Shown piece by piece: positions 8,380 through 17,009 of a DNA stretch of 64,000 bases; within the stretch, counting starts at the first letter, position 1, and every line of letters begins with the position of its first letter. Source of the stretch: Psychromicrobium lacuslunae (GTDB taxonomy: Bacteria > Actinomycetota > Actinomycetes > Actinomycetales > Micrococcaceae); the NCBI RefSeq assembly GCF_000950575.1, contig NZ_CP011005.1, positions 1,240,001 through 1,304,000 of the forward strand, written 5' to 3'. The position numbers were made by a program, and so were the translations under genes. Below the pieces are notes generated by a model, which was given only the letters and a program-made list of their open reading frames with translations, was not told the DNA's origin and searched no databases.

Positions 8380-9660
8380 TTGAAGACCGCAACAGCACTC
8401 ACCAGTTTCTTTGTAGCCCTTGCCACCCTATTCATCGCAGTTCCTACCGCTTCTGCAGCCAGCCCCGGCGAGACTGCCATCGCCAAGGCCTATGCAGCAC
8501 CTGGGGTGGCTGGCTATTTGGGTGCCCCGAGCGCCGCTGTGGTCTGTGGTTTACGGGACGGCGGCTGCGCCCGGGCCTATCAGAATGGCTCCATCCACTG
8601 GACCGCCAGCACCGGCGCCCACATCACCCACGGCGCCATCCGCACCGCCTGGAAAAACATCGGCGCCCAAAACAGCTACGCAGGCTACCCCATCACCGAC
8701 GAAATCTGCGGCTTCAAAAACGGCGGCTGCTACCAAGCCTTCCAAAACGCCTCCATCCACTGGACCGCCAACACCGGCGCCCACATCACCCACGGCGCCA
8801 TCCGCACCGCCTGGAAAAACATCGGCGCCCAAAACAGCTACGCAGGCTACCCCATCACCGACGAAATCTGCGGCTTCAAAAACGGCGGCTGCTACCAAGC
8901 CTTCCAAAACGCCTCCATCCACTGGACCGCCAACACCGGCGCCCACATCACCCACGGCGCCATCCGCACCGCCTGGAAAAACGCCGGCACCCAAAACGGT
9001 TACCTGGGTTACCCGAGCAGTGATGAAATGTGTAGCGCTGGAAGCTGCCGACAAAACTTTCAAGGCGGTTATATTACCTGGACGGCGGCCAGCGGGGCAC
9101 GCAGTTTTTTCAGTACCATCGTGGTCAACAAGAAACGCCCGCTCAGCCCGATTAGCTACGCACCCGCCTCACTGACCACAATCGGTAGCATTCAGCTAGA
9201 AACAACTGCAGCGGCAAAGGCCCAAGTGATGATCAATGCGGCAGCCAGCGCCGGGGTCAAGCTAACCACGGTGAGCGGTTACCGCTCCTACGCTACGCAG
9301 CAGGGCCTCTACGCCAACTATGTCAAGCTCTACGGACAGCAACAGGCTGATTTGATCTCTGCCAGGCCAGGCTATAGCGAGCATCAGACCGGCTTGAGTT
9401 TCGATATTGGTGATGTCTCCGGCTCTTGCAGCCTGCAGGCTTGCTTTGAAAACACTCCGGCCGGTTCGTGGGTACGAAACAACGCCTGGCGTTACGGGTT
9501 CATTGTGCGTTACCCGAACGGTTACACCGGAACCACCGGTTACGCCTATGAGCCGTGGCATCTGCGCTATGTCGGAACAACCATTTCCGCTGACCTGGTG
9601 CAAAGCAAGATCCCAACTTTGGAACAGTATTTTCACCTGCCAGCCGCGCCTAACTACTGA
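8380..9660 (+). CDS. Secreted LGFP-repeat D-Ala-D-Ala carboxypeptidase (VanY family)
   Basis: A 426-residue exported cell-wall enzyme starting at TTG with GGGAG four bases upstream. A signal peptide (residues 1-26, cut after ASA) is followed by four LGFP-type cell-wall repeats (about 35-245) of 54 residues, each with two cysteines in CGxxxGGC. The VanY peptidase domain (about 290-405) has zinc ligands in SEHQTGLSFDIG (His, Asp) and EPWHLRY (His). Such enzymes trim peptidoglycan stem peptides. The central repeats are nearly identical at DNA level (period 162 bp) and strongly C-ending in codon use, unlike the flanking parts, which suggests recent duplication or gene conversion. Confidence 0.9.
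   Translation: MKTATALTSFFVALATLFIAVPTASAASPGETAIAKAYAAPGVAGYLGAPSAAVVCGLRDGGCARAYQNGSIHWTASTGAHITHGAIRTAWKNIGAQNSYAGYPITDEICGFKNGGCYQAFQNASIHWTANTGAHITHGAIRTAWKNIGAQNSYAGYPITDEICGFKNGGCYQAFQNASIHWTANTGAHITHGAIRTAWKNAGTQNGYLGYPSSDEMCSAGSCRQNFQGGYITWTAASGARSFFSTIVVNKKRPLSPISYAPASLTTIGSIQLETTAAAKAQVMINAAASAGVKLTTVSGYRSYATQQGLYANYVKLYGQQQADLISARPGYSEHQTGLSFDIGDVSGSCSLQACFENTPAGSWVRNNAWRYGFIVRYPNGYTGTTGYAYEPWHLRYVGTTISADLVQSKIPTLEQYFHLPAAPNY
8590..8983 (+). repeat. Near-identical 162-bp tandem repeats inside the VanY gene
   Basis: The block that starts at 8659 recurs at 8821 with effectively no change, and a third, diverging copy starts at 8983. Each unit encodes one 54-residue LGFP repeat. The identity at silent positions is far above what protein selection needs. 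Confidence 0.9.
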
Positions 9661-9677
9661 GAAAGGCCGACCGCCGA

Positions 9678-10559
9678 TCAGCTATTGCCCGGCTGCTGAC
9701 AGCCTGGGCAATAGTAAAGTTTGCGGCCCGCCAGCTCGGTCATTAATACCGTTTGCGGGCAGTGCAAGCAGCGTTCTCCTTGTCGCTGGTAAACATAATT
9801 CAGCGCACCGGAGGATCGCTGCTCGGCCCTTTCAGTGGTGATGATTTTGCCTGCTTGGACCCCACGGGCAAGCAACAACACGGCGTCTGCCCACAACGCC
9901 GCGACTTGCCCCGGCTGAAGAGAGCTGCCCGGTTGCCACGGATCAATACCATTGCGGAACAACAACTCTGCACGGTAAATATTGCCAATTCCGGCGACTA
10001 CCGACTGATCCATGAGCAGCCCCGCGATAGCACTAGCACTTTTCTTGGCAAGTACATTGCGGCCAAATTGCTGGCCGGCATCGGCTGCATCGCGCAGCGG
10101 GTCCGGTCCGAGTTTGGCGATTTGCGCCACCAGCTCTTGCTCGGTCAGCAATTCACAAGCGCTCGGCCCCCGCAAATCTGCCCAGCCATGCTCGGTTTGC
10201 AAACGCAACCGCACCGCACCGACCGGGGCGGGGGGCCCACAATAGCCTTCATCGCTGGCAGCTAGCTCTCGCTCACCGATTCGGCGGGGCGCTCCAATGC
10301 TTGAAGCGCCCCTGAAGCTTTCATCCCCGCCGAAATCCCAGGCACCGTAAAGTCCTAGGTGCACTCTCAGGGTTAGCTCATGATCAAAACTGATAAAAAG
10401 TTGCTTGCCATGTGCATGGGCGGAGACCAAGAGTCTGCCATCGATTTTCTCCGCACCGGAGCTGAACCGACCTTGCGGGCTACTTGCAAGAACTGGCTGA
10501 CCGGAGAACACATCGTTGAACTGACGGGCCAGCCTGTGAATGGTGTGTCCTTCAGGCAT
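9678..10559 (-). CDS. nei: Endonuclease VIII-type DNA glycosylase
   Basis: Base-excision repair enzyme of 293 residues that removes oxidised bases and nicks the strand by beta/delta elimination. It starts with MPEGHT, giving the catalytic Pro (residue 1 after Met removal) and Glu that mark the Fpg/Nei family; PEGHT rather than PELPE points to Nei. The helix-two-turn-helix is at DQSVVAGIGNIYRAELLF, and a C-terminal zinc finger has CLHC and CPGC. It lies 20 bp downstream of the rpiB-like gene on the same strand, so the two may be co-transcribed. Confidence 0.92.
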   Translation of the reverse strand: MPEGHTIHRLARQFNDVFSGQPVLASSPQGRFSSGAEKIDGRLLVSAHAHGKQLFISFDHELTLRVHLGLYGAWDFGGDESFRGASSIGAPRRIGERELAASDEGYCGPPAPVGAVRLRLQTEHGWADLRGPSACELLTEQELVAQIAKLGPDPLRDAADAGQQFGRNVLAKKSASAIAGLLMDQSVVAGIGNIYRAELLFRNGIDPWQPGSSLQPGQVAALWADAVLLLARGVQAGKIITTERAEQRSSGALNYVYQRQGERCLHCPQTVLMTELAGRKLYYCPGCQQPGNS

Positions 10560-10579
10560 CGCTGATTTTCCGTGGCGCG

Positions 10580-11062
10580 TTATTCGCTGATCTCACCGGT
10601 TTGTTCGAAGCCGGCGATTTTTCCAATTCGCCGGACATGACGCTCAGCCTCGCTAAAGGGTTCGGCGAGGAAGATCTCAATCAGCGAGGTGGCTTCCTCG
10701 ACGCTGTGCTGCCGACCGCCCACGGCCACCACATTTGCATCATTATGCTCTCGGGCGAGTTTGGCAGTTTCTTCGTTCCAGACCAAGGCGGCGCGAATAC
10801 CCCTCACCTTATTGGCGGCAATCTGCTCACCGTTCCCCGAACCACCTAAAACAATGCCGAGCGCAAAAACCCCGGCGGCGGTATCTGCCATCACTGCTTG
10901 TGCCGCATGAATGCAGAAGACCGGGTAGTCATCTTCAGCGTCATAACTTTGCGGACCATGGTCTACAACCTGATAACCACGCTCGGTAAGGTGCCTAATC
11001 AGGTGAGCGCTTAGCTCCAGGCCGGCATGGTCGGTTCCAATGTGAATGCGCGGGGTCGTCAT
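10580..11062 (-). CDS. rpiB: Ribose-5-phosphate isomerase B (RpiB/LacAB family)
   Basis: Interconverts ribose-5-phosphate and ribulose-5-phosphate in the pentose phosphate pathway, 160 residues. It has the family start RIHIGTDHAG and the GGSGNGEQIAANK loop. Glu in GNGEQ stands where the E. coli enzyme has the catalytic Cys, the arrangement known from the Mycobacterium tuberculosis enzyme. I chose ATG at 11062 (MTTPRIHIG), since the upstream extension lacks similarity. Another RpiB/LacAB substrate cannot be excluded. Confidence 0.88.
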   Translation of the reverse strand: MTTPRIHIGTDHAGLELSAHLIRHLTERGYQVVDHGPQSYDAEDDYPVFCIHAAQAVMADTAAGVFALGIVLGGSGNGEQIAANKVRGIRAALVWNEETAKLAREHNDANVVAVGGRQHSVEEATSLIEIFLAEPFSEAERHVRRIGKIAGFEQTGEISE

Positions 11063-11139
11063 AAATCTCAGCCTATCGCGTGCTGCGCCTCTAACCACAG
11101 CCGCGGTCCTGCACCGTCAGTGGGGCAACGGCGGGCAGA

Positions 11140-12111
11140 CTAAGCAGCACCCTCGATAGCCTGTAGATATTCGAGTACTTCCTGGGCATGGGCTTCGTTT
11201 CGGACTCCCACCAGCAGCTCCGCATCGGCACCTAGTTGTACCCGGACGGCATAACCGCTCCGGGCGATAAATCGCTGTTTGCCAGGCTGCCGCCGCCAGC
11301 CAGGACCTCCGAGCCGCCACAGATCAATTTTTGTCATCTCCACGGAGCTAATTCGTTCCATCGGGATCGTGCAGACGGGCAATAAGCCGGCAATTTTCAG
11401 CTTGAGCAGTCGCTGCGGCTGGGAGGTCGAGCTGATTTCCAGCCGGGCCGATAGATTAGCCATCACGAACAGCACCACGACCGCAAGACCCAAGGCCAGC
11501 CACGGTGAAAGCAATAACAGAAGACTGCCAAGCAATAAAAGGATCATGACTAGAAAAACATAGCTTGAGCTTCGCGCGATGATCCAGAAGCTCAGAGCGG
11601 GTTGACCGAGGAGTGCGGCCTGAGCTTCCAAAAGTGCCTGATCGTCGCGAGGAGTCCAGAGCGGTGTGGGCTGGTAGACGAACATCATGATCACCCCGAG
11701 TGCCAGTGCAGCACCACCACCCAGCGCGAGCACGATCGAGTCGATTGTTCCGCCGTCAGCCGTTTTCAGGCCCTGTTGCCCCATCAAAAAGGCCGCACCG
11801 ACAGTAGCCAAAAAGAGGCTCAGGGCAACCGCAAGGCCCATCAGCACGCGACGTAACCATCGGCGTTGCAAGCGCGCTCCGGCAAGCACGCCACAAAGCG
11901 AACCAACCACGCCGATCGCGATAGCTGTACACACAACAAAAGCGGGAAAACTAATTGTCAGATCGGCATCTGAACCATCCCAGTGAAGTCCCATTGGCTC
12001 TGGAACACCACGGCGCAAAAATAGGGCCACTGCAGCAAAGCAAAAGGCGACGGCCCAAGGAAAACCAATACCAAAACCCAAGAAACGTCGATCGAACCGT
12101 TGCTCAGTCAT
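11140..12111 (-). CDS. Multi-pass membrane protein with DUF1648-like N-terminus
   Basis: 323 residues with about six to seven hydrophobic segments: near 14-33, 55-78, 88-110, 125-145 and two closely packed ones around 180-218. The loop PMGLHWDGSDADLTISFP resembles the HWN-G-pD motif of DUF1648. The C-terminal 100 residues are soluble and include a pleckstrin-like stretch (IPMERISSVEMTKIDLWRLGG). No enzymatic motif is visible. It lies 12 bp downstream of the dehydrogenase gene on the same strand. Function unknown. Confidence 0.75.
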   Translation of the reverse strand: MTEQRFDRRFLGFGIGFPWAVAFCFAAVALFLRRGVPEPMGLHWDGSDADLTISFPAFVVCTAIAIGVVGSLCGVLAGARLQRRWLRRVLMGLAVALSLFLATVGAAFLMGQQGLKTADGGTIDSIVLALGGGAALALGVIMMFVYQPTPLWTPRDDQALLEAQAALLGQPALSFWIIARSSSYVFLVMILLLLGSLLLLLSPWLALGLAVVVLFVMANLSARLEISSTSQPQRLLKLKIAGLLPVCTIPMERISSVEMTKIDLWRLGGPGWRRQPGKQRFIARSGYAVRVQLGADAELLVGVRNEAHAQEVLEYLQAIEGAA

Positions 12112-12123
12112 CTGGAAACCCGC

Positions 12124-12918
12124 TCAAATGAACTTCCCGGCGGGCTCAGCCAAGCGGAGCAGCCCAGCGAGCAAGGACCGCGCGGTCAGCCCGCTGCTGC
12201 TGGGTTGCCGAGGATTCGGTTGATTACGAATCTGGAAATGGTACTCCCCCGATCCGCCACTCGCGGTGATCAGGTGTTCGGTCAGCCTGGCCGCTGGATC
12301 GGCAACCAGGCTGACCCGCACCTTGGCCAGGTCCCCAACCGCCAGCCCCAGCGCAACAGCCACATTGAGCGAGGCCGGAAATTTAGTGATCGCTTCGGCC
12401 GGTGAGCCACTAAAAATAATGCTTGGCTCAACAGCGTCCAGCAGGTCTTCGAGTTCCTGCTCGGACATCCAAGCCTGCTTTAGCGCTGCTGGCTGCTTAC
12501 GGGTTTCCAGCTGCACCCAATCAATTCCCCCGCTCGCCGCGGCAGCGCTGAGAAGGTCGAGGCCACCAATTGCGCCGGTGGTGGGAAAAGCTCGTCCTGG
12601 CCCGCCTTCCAAAACCGCTCTTCGGGTGGCAGAGTCCGCAAAGGCGCCGATAGATGTCACCAGGAAGTCTTTTCCAGCATCAATAATCCGTGGACCATAC
12701 TCGGCTACAGCCTTCACGCCAGCAGCCTCAACCACAACATCAGCTGACTCGAGAACCTGTTCAAAGCTCAGCCTGGGCACGCCTTGCTGCTGAGTTTCGG
12801 CTGAAAGTTCGTGTCGGCTCAGCAGCCCGAGCAGCCGCAGTTGCTGATGCGCTGTCAGGTAGCCGCGCAGGTCGGTGGCAATTGCTCCGTCGCCGACGAT
12901 CGCTAGATTAAGTGCCAT
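12124..12918 (-). CDS. Aspartate dehydrogenase-like NAD(P)-dependent oxidoreductase
   Basis: 264 residues. The N-terminal Rossmann fold starts with LAIVGDGAIATDL, and the C-terminal catalytic domain has TTGAIGGLDLL and FPASLNVAVALGLA, the pattern of L-aspartate dehydrogenase. That family deaminates aspartate to iminoaspartate or oxaloacetate, in some organisms to feed NAD synthesis. No nadA or nadC is nearby, so the pathway is open. The start overlaps the upstream leader of the divergent pepN, and the two genes share a short control region. Confidence 0.8.
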   Translation of the reverse strand: MALNLAIVGDGAIATDLRGYLTAHQQLRLLGLLSRHELSAETQQQGVPRLSFEQVLESADVVVEAAGVKAVAEYGPRIIDAGKDFLVTSIGAFADSATRRAVLEGGPGRAFPTTGAIGGLDLLSAAAASGGIDWVQLETRKQPAALKQAWMSEQELEDLLDAVEPSIIFSGSPAEAITKFPASLNVAVALGLAVGDLAKVRVSLVADPAARLTEHLITASGGSGEYHFQIRNQPNPRQPSSSGLTARSLLAGLLRLAEPAGKFI

Positions 12919-13001
12919 TACTCCAGTCTGTCAGCATGATGAAAGAATGGCTTCATCTCTGCCCGGTAATCTCCGGGAGTTATCTCATTGAAAGGCTGAT
13001 A

Positions 13002-15560
13002 ATGCCAGGAATGAACCTGACGCGGGAAGAAGCGCGCACTCGTGCGGAGTTGCTCAGTGTCGATTCGTATCACGTCGAGCTAGACCTGACCCGCGGCGAG
13101 CGGGTTTTTGGTTCCACCACGACTGTACGTTTCAGTGCCAAAGACGGTGCCAGCAGTTTTATTGACGCGATTACTGATACCGTGCACTCGGTGACGCTCA
13201 ACGGCGTCGTACTTGACCCGGCTGAGGTCTCGGACGGGGTGTATATCAAGCTGCCCAACCTCGCTGAGCAGAACACGCTCACGGTGGTTGCCGATGCGCT
13301 TTACACCAACACCGGCGAAGGCCTGCACCGCTTCGTCGACCCGGTCGACCAAGAGGTCTACCTATACAGCCAGTTTGAGGTGCCAGACTCTCGACGGATG
13401 TTCGCGGTTTTCGAGCAACCCGATCTCAAAGCGACGTTCAGCTTCACCGTCACCGCTCCGGCGCATTGGGACGTCGTCTCCAACTCCCCCACTCCGGCCC
13501 CGGTCGAAACCGCCGCCGGAGACGACGGTGGCGCCCGCAGCACTTGGACTTTTGAGCCCACTCCGCGGCTTTCTTCTTATGTCACCGCGCTGATCGCCGG
13601 GCCGTATCAGAGCGTCCGCAGCGAACTGACCAGCGCCGATGGACGGATTATCCCGCTCGGCGTGTTCGCGCGTAAATCCCTGATGCAATACCTGGATGCC
13701 GAGAATGTCTTCACGCTGACCCGGCAAGGTTTCGAGTTCTTCGAAAAACAATTCGGTACCGCTTATCCTTTCGCTAAATACGATCAGCTCTTCGTGCCCG
13801 AGTTCAATGCTGGTGCAATGGAAAACGCTGGTGCGGTGACCTTCCTGGAGAACTATGTTTTCCGCTCTAAAGTCACTGAAGCTCTGGTGGAGCGCCGAGC
13901 CATCACCATCCTGCACGAACTCGCGCATATGTGGTTTGGCGATCTGGTCACCATGCGTTGGTGGAATGATCTGTGGCTCAATGAGTCCTTTGCCGAATTT
14001 ATGTCGACCTTGGCAGCTGCGGAAAACACCGAATTCGTGCAGGCGTGGACCACCTTCGCCTCGTTGGAAAAGTCGTGGGCTTATCGCCAGGATCAGTTAC
14101 CTTCGACGCACCCGATCGTGGCGGAGATCCGCGATTTGGAAGATGTTCAGGTCAACTTTGACGGCATCACCTATGCCAAGGGCGCTTCCGTTTTGCGTCA
14201 GCTGGTGGCCTGGGTCGGTCAAGAGGAGTTCATGGCCGGGGTGCGCGAGTACTTCGCCAAGCATTCCTGGGGTAACACCGAACTGCGAGACCTGCTTTCC
14301 GAACTCGAGGTCTCCAGCGGTCGTGATTTGAAGGAATGGTCAAAGCTTTGGTTGGAAACCGCCGGGGTGAACACGCTACGGGCGGAGATCGGCGAAGCCG
14401 ACGGCAAGATCACGGGCTTCGCGATCTTGCAGTCAGCGGTTGCTGACTACCCAACGATTCGACCGCACCGTCTCGCCGTTGGTTTCTACAACCTCGATGA
14501 GAACGGAAAACTTGTACGCAGCCATCGAGTGGAACTCGATGTCGCCGGCGAGCGCACCGAGGTCGCTGAGCTGATTGGCTTGGACCGCCCAGCGTTGATC
14601 CTGTTGAATGACGACGATCTGGCTTATGCGAAGATCCGTCTCGACGAGGCCTCATTGGCTACCGCAACGGCTCACCTCAAGGACTTTGCGGAGTCGCTGC
14701 CACGCACCCTGGTCTGGGCCTCCGCTTGGGATGCTGCCCGGGATGGTGAAACGCCAGCTCGTGGCTATGTGGATCTGATCCTCGCCAATATTGGCTCCGA
14801 ATCTGATTCCTCGGTGGTCACCGTGCTGCTACGCCAACTGCAGACCACGCTCAGCCTCTACGTCAGCCCCGAAGCTCAACACGAGACGGTAATTGCCGCC
14901 GCCGATGCCTTGTGGTCGCTCTTCACCCAGGCTGCACCCGGTTCCGACTCGCAACTGCAGTTCGTTAAAGCCTATGCGGCCTTGGCACGTACCGCCGAGC
15001 AACTCGACGTCGTCGCGGACCTGCTGAGCGGTAAGTATCAATTGGACGGACTAGAGATCGACCAAGATCTGCGCTGGGATCTGCTCAGTTCGCTGGTCGC
15101 CGGTGGCCGCTTGGCGCAGGCTGACATCAACACTGAACTTGAGCGTGACCCCACCCAGAACGGTCAGCTCGCTGCAGCCGCTGCCTCGGCCGCAATTCCG
15201 ACGCCGGAAGCAAAGCGAAGCGTCTGGCAGCAAGTCGTGGTGGACGGTAATTTGCCCAATGCGGCGCAAAGCTCGGCGATCACCGGTTTCAATCGGGTCA
15301 GCGACACCCGCCTGCTTGAGCCATTCGTGGACGAATACTTCGGTGCAATTCGCCAGGTTTGGGCGGAGAAATCACATGAGATTTCCTCGACCATCGTCAA
15401 TGGTCTCTACCCCGTCCAGCTGGTATCGCAGGCAACTCTAGATGCCACCGACAAGTTCCTTGACGAGCTAGGCGAGGAAACTCCAGCGCTTCGTCGCCTG
15501 GTCGTCGAGAACCGAGACGCCGTGGTTCGCGCGCTCAAGGCACAGGCCGCCGACCGCTAA
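13002..15560 (+). CDS. pepN: Aminopeptidase N (M1 family)
   Basis: Zinc aminopeptidase of 852 residues that removes N-terminal amino acids from peptides in the cytoplasm. It has the substrate-binding GAMEN motif (NAGAMENAGAVTF), the zinc site HELAHMWFGD with the third ligand Glu in LNESFAEF, and a C-terminal ERAP1-like helical domain. I chose ATG at 13002 (MPGMNLTREEA) because AAAGG stands six bases upstream and the sequence matches relatives. It is transcribed away from the aspartate dehydrogenase-like gene and ends at a strong hairpin. Confidence 0.95.
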   Translation: MPGMNLTREEARTRAELLSVDSYHVELDLTRGERVFGSTTTVRFSAKDGASSFIDAITDTVHSVTLNGVVLDPAEVSDGVYIKLPNLAEQNTLTVVADALYTNTGEGLHRFVDPVDQEVYLYSQFEVPDSRRMFAVFEQPDLKATFSFTVTAPAHWDVVSNSPTPAPVETAAGDDGGARSTWTFEPTPRLSSYVTALIAGPYQSVRSELTSADGRIIPLGVFARKSLMQYLDAENVFTLTRQGFEFFEKQFGTAYPFAKYDQLFVPEFNAGAMENAGAVTFLENYVFRSKVTEALVERRAITILHELAHMWFGDLVTMRWWNDLWLNESFAEFMSTLAAAENTEFVQAWTTFASLEKSWAYRQDQLPSTHPIVAEIRDLEDVQVNFDGITYAKGASVLRQLVAWVGQEEFMAGVREYFAKHSWGNTELRDLLSELEVSSGRDLKEWSKLWLETAGVNTLRAEIGEADGKITGFAILQSAVADYPTIRPHRLAVGFYNLDENGKLVRSHRVELDVAGERTEVAELIGLDRPALILLNDDDLAYAKIRLDEASLATATAHLKDFAESLPRTLVWASAWDAARDGETPARGYVDLILANIGSESDSSVVTVLLRQLQTTLSLYVSPEAQHETVIAAADALWSLFTQAAPGSDSQLQFVKAYAALARTAEQLDVVADLLSGKYQLDGLEIDQDLRWDLLSSLVAGGRLAQADINTELERDPTQNGQLAAAAASAAIPTPEAKRSVWQQVVVDGNLPNAAQSSAITGFNRVSDTRLLEPFVDEYFGAIRQVWAEKSHEISSTIVNGLYPVQLVSQATLDATDKFLDELGEETPALRRLVVENRDAVVRALKAQAADR

Positions 15561-15590
15561 AACAGAGTCATACATAGTCAGATACAGTCA

Positions 15591-15633
15591 CTGAAAGTTA
15601 TGGCCTGCCCCGGTGGCAGGCCATAACTTTCAG
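15591..15633. terminator. Hairpin after pepN
   Basis: Perfect 19-nt arms (15591-15609 and 15615-15633) enclose a 5-nt loop, about 30 bp after the pepN stop and 53 bp before the next start. No long T-run follows. It separates pepN from the biosynthetic operon. Confidence 0.7.
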
Positions 15634-15674
15634 GATTAAGACTTTCGAATGGATCAATTGTCTGTCGAAGCGTT

Positions 15675-15680
15675 TAGACT
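15675..15680 (+). promoter_or_regulatory. Putative -10 element of a leaderless operon promoter
   Basis: TAGACT ends six bases before the ATG at 15687, and no Shine-Dalgarno sequence precedes that start. Transcription would begin at or next to the A of the start codon, the usual geometry of leaderless actinobacterial genes. No clear -35 element is visible. Confidence 0.45.
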
Positions 15681-15686
15681 GCTGCC

Positions 15687-17009
15687 ATGGACCAGTCTGC
15701 GGATCGACGGATTGAGCACTGGCGGAGCACCCTGGCCACACGCCGAGAGCAGTTCGCCGCGTTAGCAGCGTTCTGCCGGACGCGTTGGGGATATCGCTTT
15801 GGCAACCGCACCGCACTGCTGCGCTGGCAGCACAAACGACTCAGTAGAATGCTGCGGACTCGGACCCTCGACTGGGCTTCGCTCCCGGTGATTGACAAGG
15901 CTACGCTGCTGGCCGATTTCAGCAGCTACAACAGCCAGGGCATAGGGCTTGAGAAAGCACTATCGGCTGCTAAGCAGAGCGAGCGAAGTAGGGACTTCAG
16001 ACCCGAGTTGGCTGGCCTGACCGTCGGCCTTTCCAGCGGAACCTCGGGTAAACAAGGAGTGTTTCTGCTCAGCTCCCGCGAGCGCCTGCTCTGGGCAGGC
16101 ACCATTTTAGCCAGACTACTCAGCACCGAATCCCTGCGACAGCTCGTCCAGCCTTGGCGACCCGCATTGCGGATTGGCTTCCTGCTTCGGGCCGACAGCA
16201 ATCTCTACAATACGGTGCGCAGCAGTCGGGTCAGCTTCGATTTCTACGACCTCCTCGAGCCGCTTGAAGATCACCTGCAGAAACTCGAGCAACGGCCACC
16301 GGATCTGCTGGTCGGCCCGGCGTCGGTGCTCGCCGAACTCGCAAGGCAGCAGCTAAACGAGGAGCTGCACATCACGCCTCGCCAGTTAATTTCGGTCGCT
16401 GAGGAACTCGACGACGCAACAGCCGAGCTACTCGAGCGAGCTTTTCGAGTGCGACCCGCCCAGGTCTACCAGGCAACCGAGGGTTTGCTGGGCTTTAGCT
16501 GTCGCCGGGGCAAGCTGCACCTGAACGAACAGCATGTCTTTTTCGAGAAGGACTGGCTTGACGCTGAACACACCAGGTTCAGCCCGATCATTACCGATTT
16601 CACCAGAAGCACTCAGTTCATCTTGCGCTATCGCTTAGACGACGTCCTTCGGCTTGCCGATCACCCCTGCGATTGCGGCAACCAGGCACTCACCCTCGCC
16701 GCTGTTGATGGCCGCGCCGACGCGGTGCTCAGCTTCGACGGCGTGAAGCTTTTCCCGGACTTGATCCGACGAAGTATGGCGCTGGCTAGCTCGGAGTTTG
16801 ACGATTGGTCGCTAAGGCAGCGTGAATCGGGGCTGCTGATCGCGTTAAAAAACCCCTCGGCAGCGGCCATCGCCTCGGTACGGCGCGAACTAGGCAGGCT
16901 CTTTGATAGCCATCACCTCGCACTACCTACGCTGACGTTCGTGGATTGGCAGGCCCCGCTACCGGGGGCCAAGCTGCGGCGAATATTCTCTCAACTGGCC
17001 GCCTCGTGA
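15687..17009 (+). CDS. PaaK/CapK-like adenylate-forming enzyme, first gene of biosynthetic operon
   Basis: 440 residues of the ANL (AMP-forming) superfamily, close to proteins annotated as F390 synthetase-related. The phosphate-binding loop is GLSSGTSGKQG (about 113-123). A PaaK-like core follows with YQATEGLLGF, and the C-terminal part has CDCGN, GRADAVL and DGVKLFPDLIR. These enzymes activate a carboxylic acid as acyl-AMP, often then passing it to CoA. It has no carrier domain, so the acyl acceptor is unknown. Its stop overlaps the next start by 4 bp. It heads a five-gene unit, and an acid-activation role fits the ligase, condensing enzyme, P450 and reductase behind it. Confidence 0.82.
   Translation: MDQSADRRIEHWRSTLATRREQFAALAAFCRTRWGYRFGNRTALLRWQHKRLSRMLRTRTLDWASLPVIDKATLLADFSSYNSQGIGLEKALSAAKQSERSRDFRPELAGLTVGLSSGTSGKQGVFLLSSRERLLWAGTILARLLSTESLRQLVQPWRPALRIGFLLRADSNLYNTVRSSRVSFDFYDLLEPLEDHLQKLEQRPPDLLVGPASVLAELARQQLNEELHITPRQLISVAEELDDATAELLERAFRVRPAQVYQATEGLLGFSCRRGKLHLNEQHVFFEKDWLDAEHTRFSPIITDFTRSTQFILRYRLDDVLRLADHPCDCGNQALTLAAVDGRADAVLSFDGVKLFPDLIRRSMALASSEFDDWSLRQRESGLLIALKNPSAAAIASVRRELGRLFDSHHLALPTLTFVDWQAPLPGAKLRRIFSQLAAS

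Noticed and set aside
8590-8983. Could the tandem repeats be a CRISPR array?
   Set aside because: The units are 162 bp, contiguous, in frame and encode protein repeats, with no unique spacers.
8551-9063. 170-codon minus-strand open frame with Val/Gly/Ala repeats
   Set aside because: It is the antisense image of the LGFP repeats of the VanY gene; the sense strand has the signal peptide, zinc ligands and a ribosome site.
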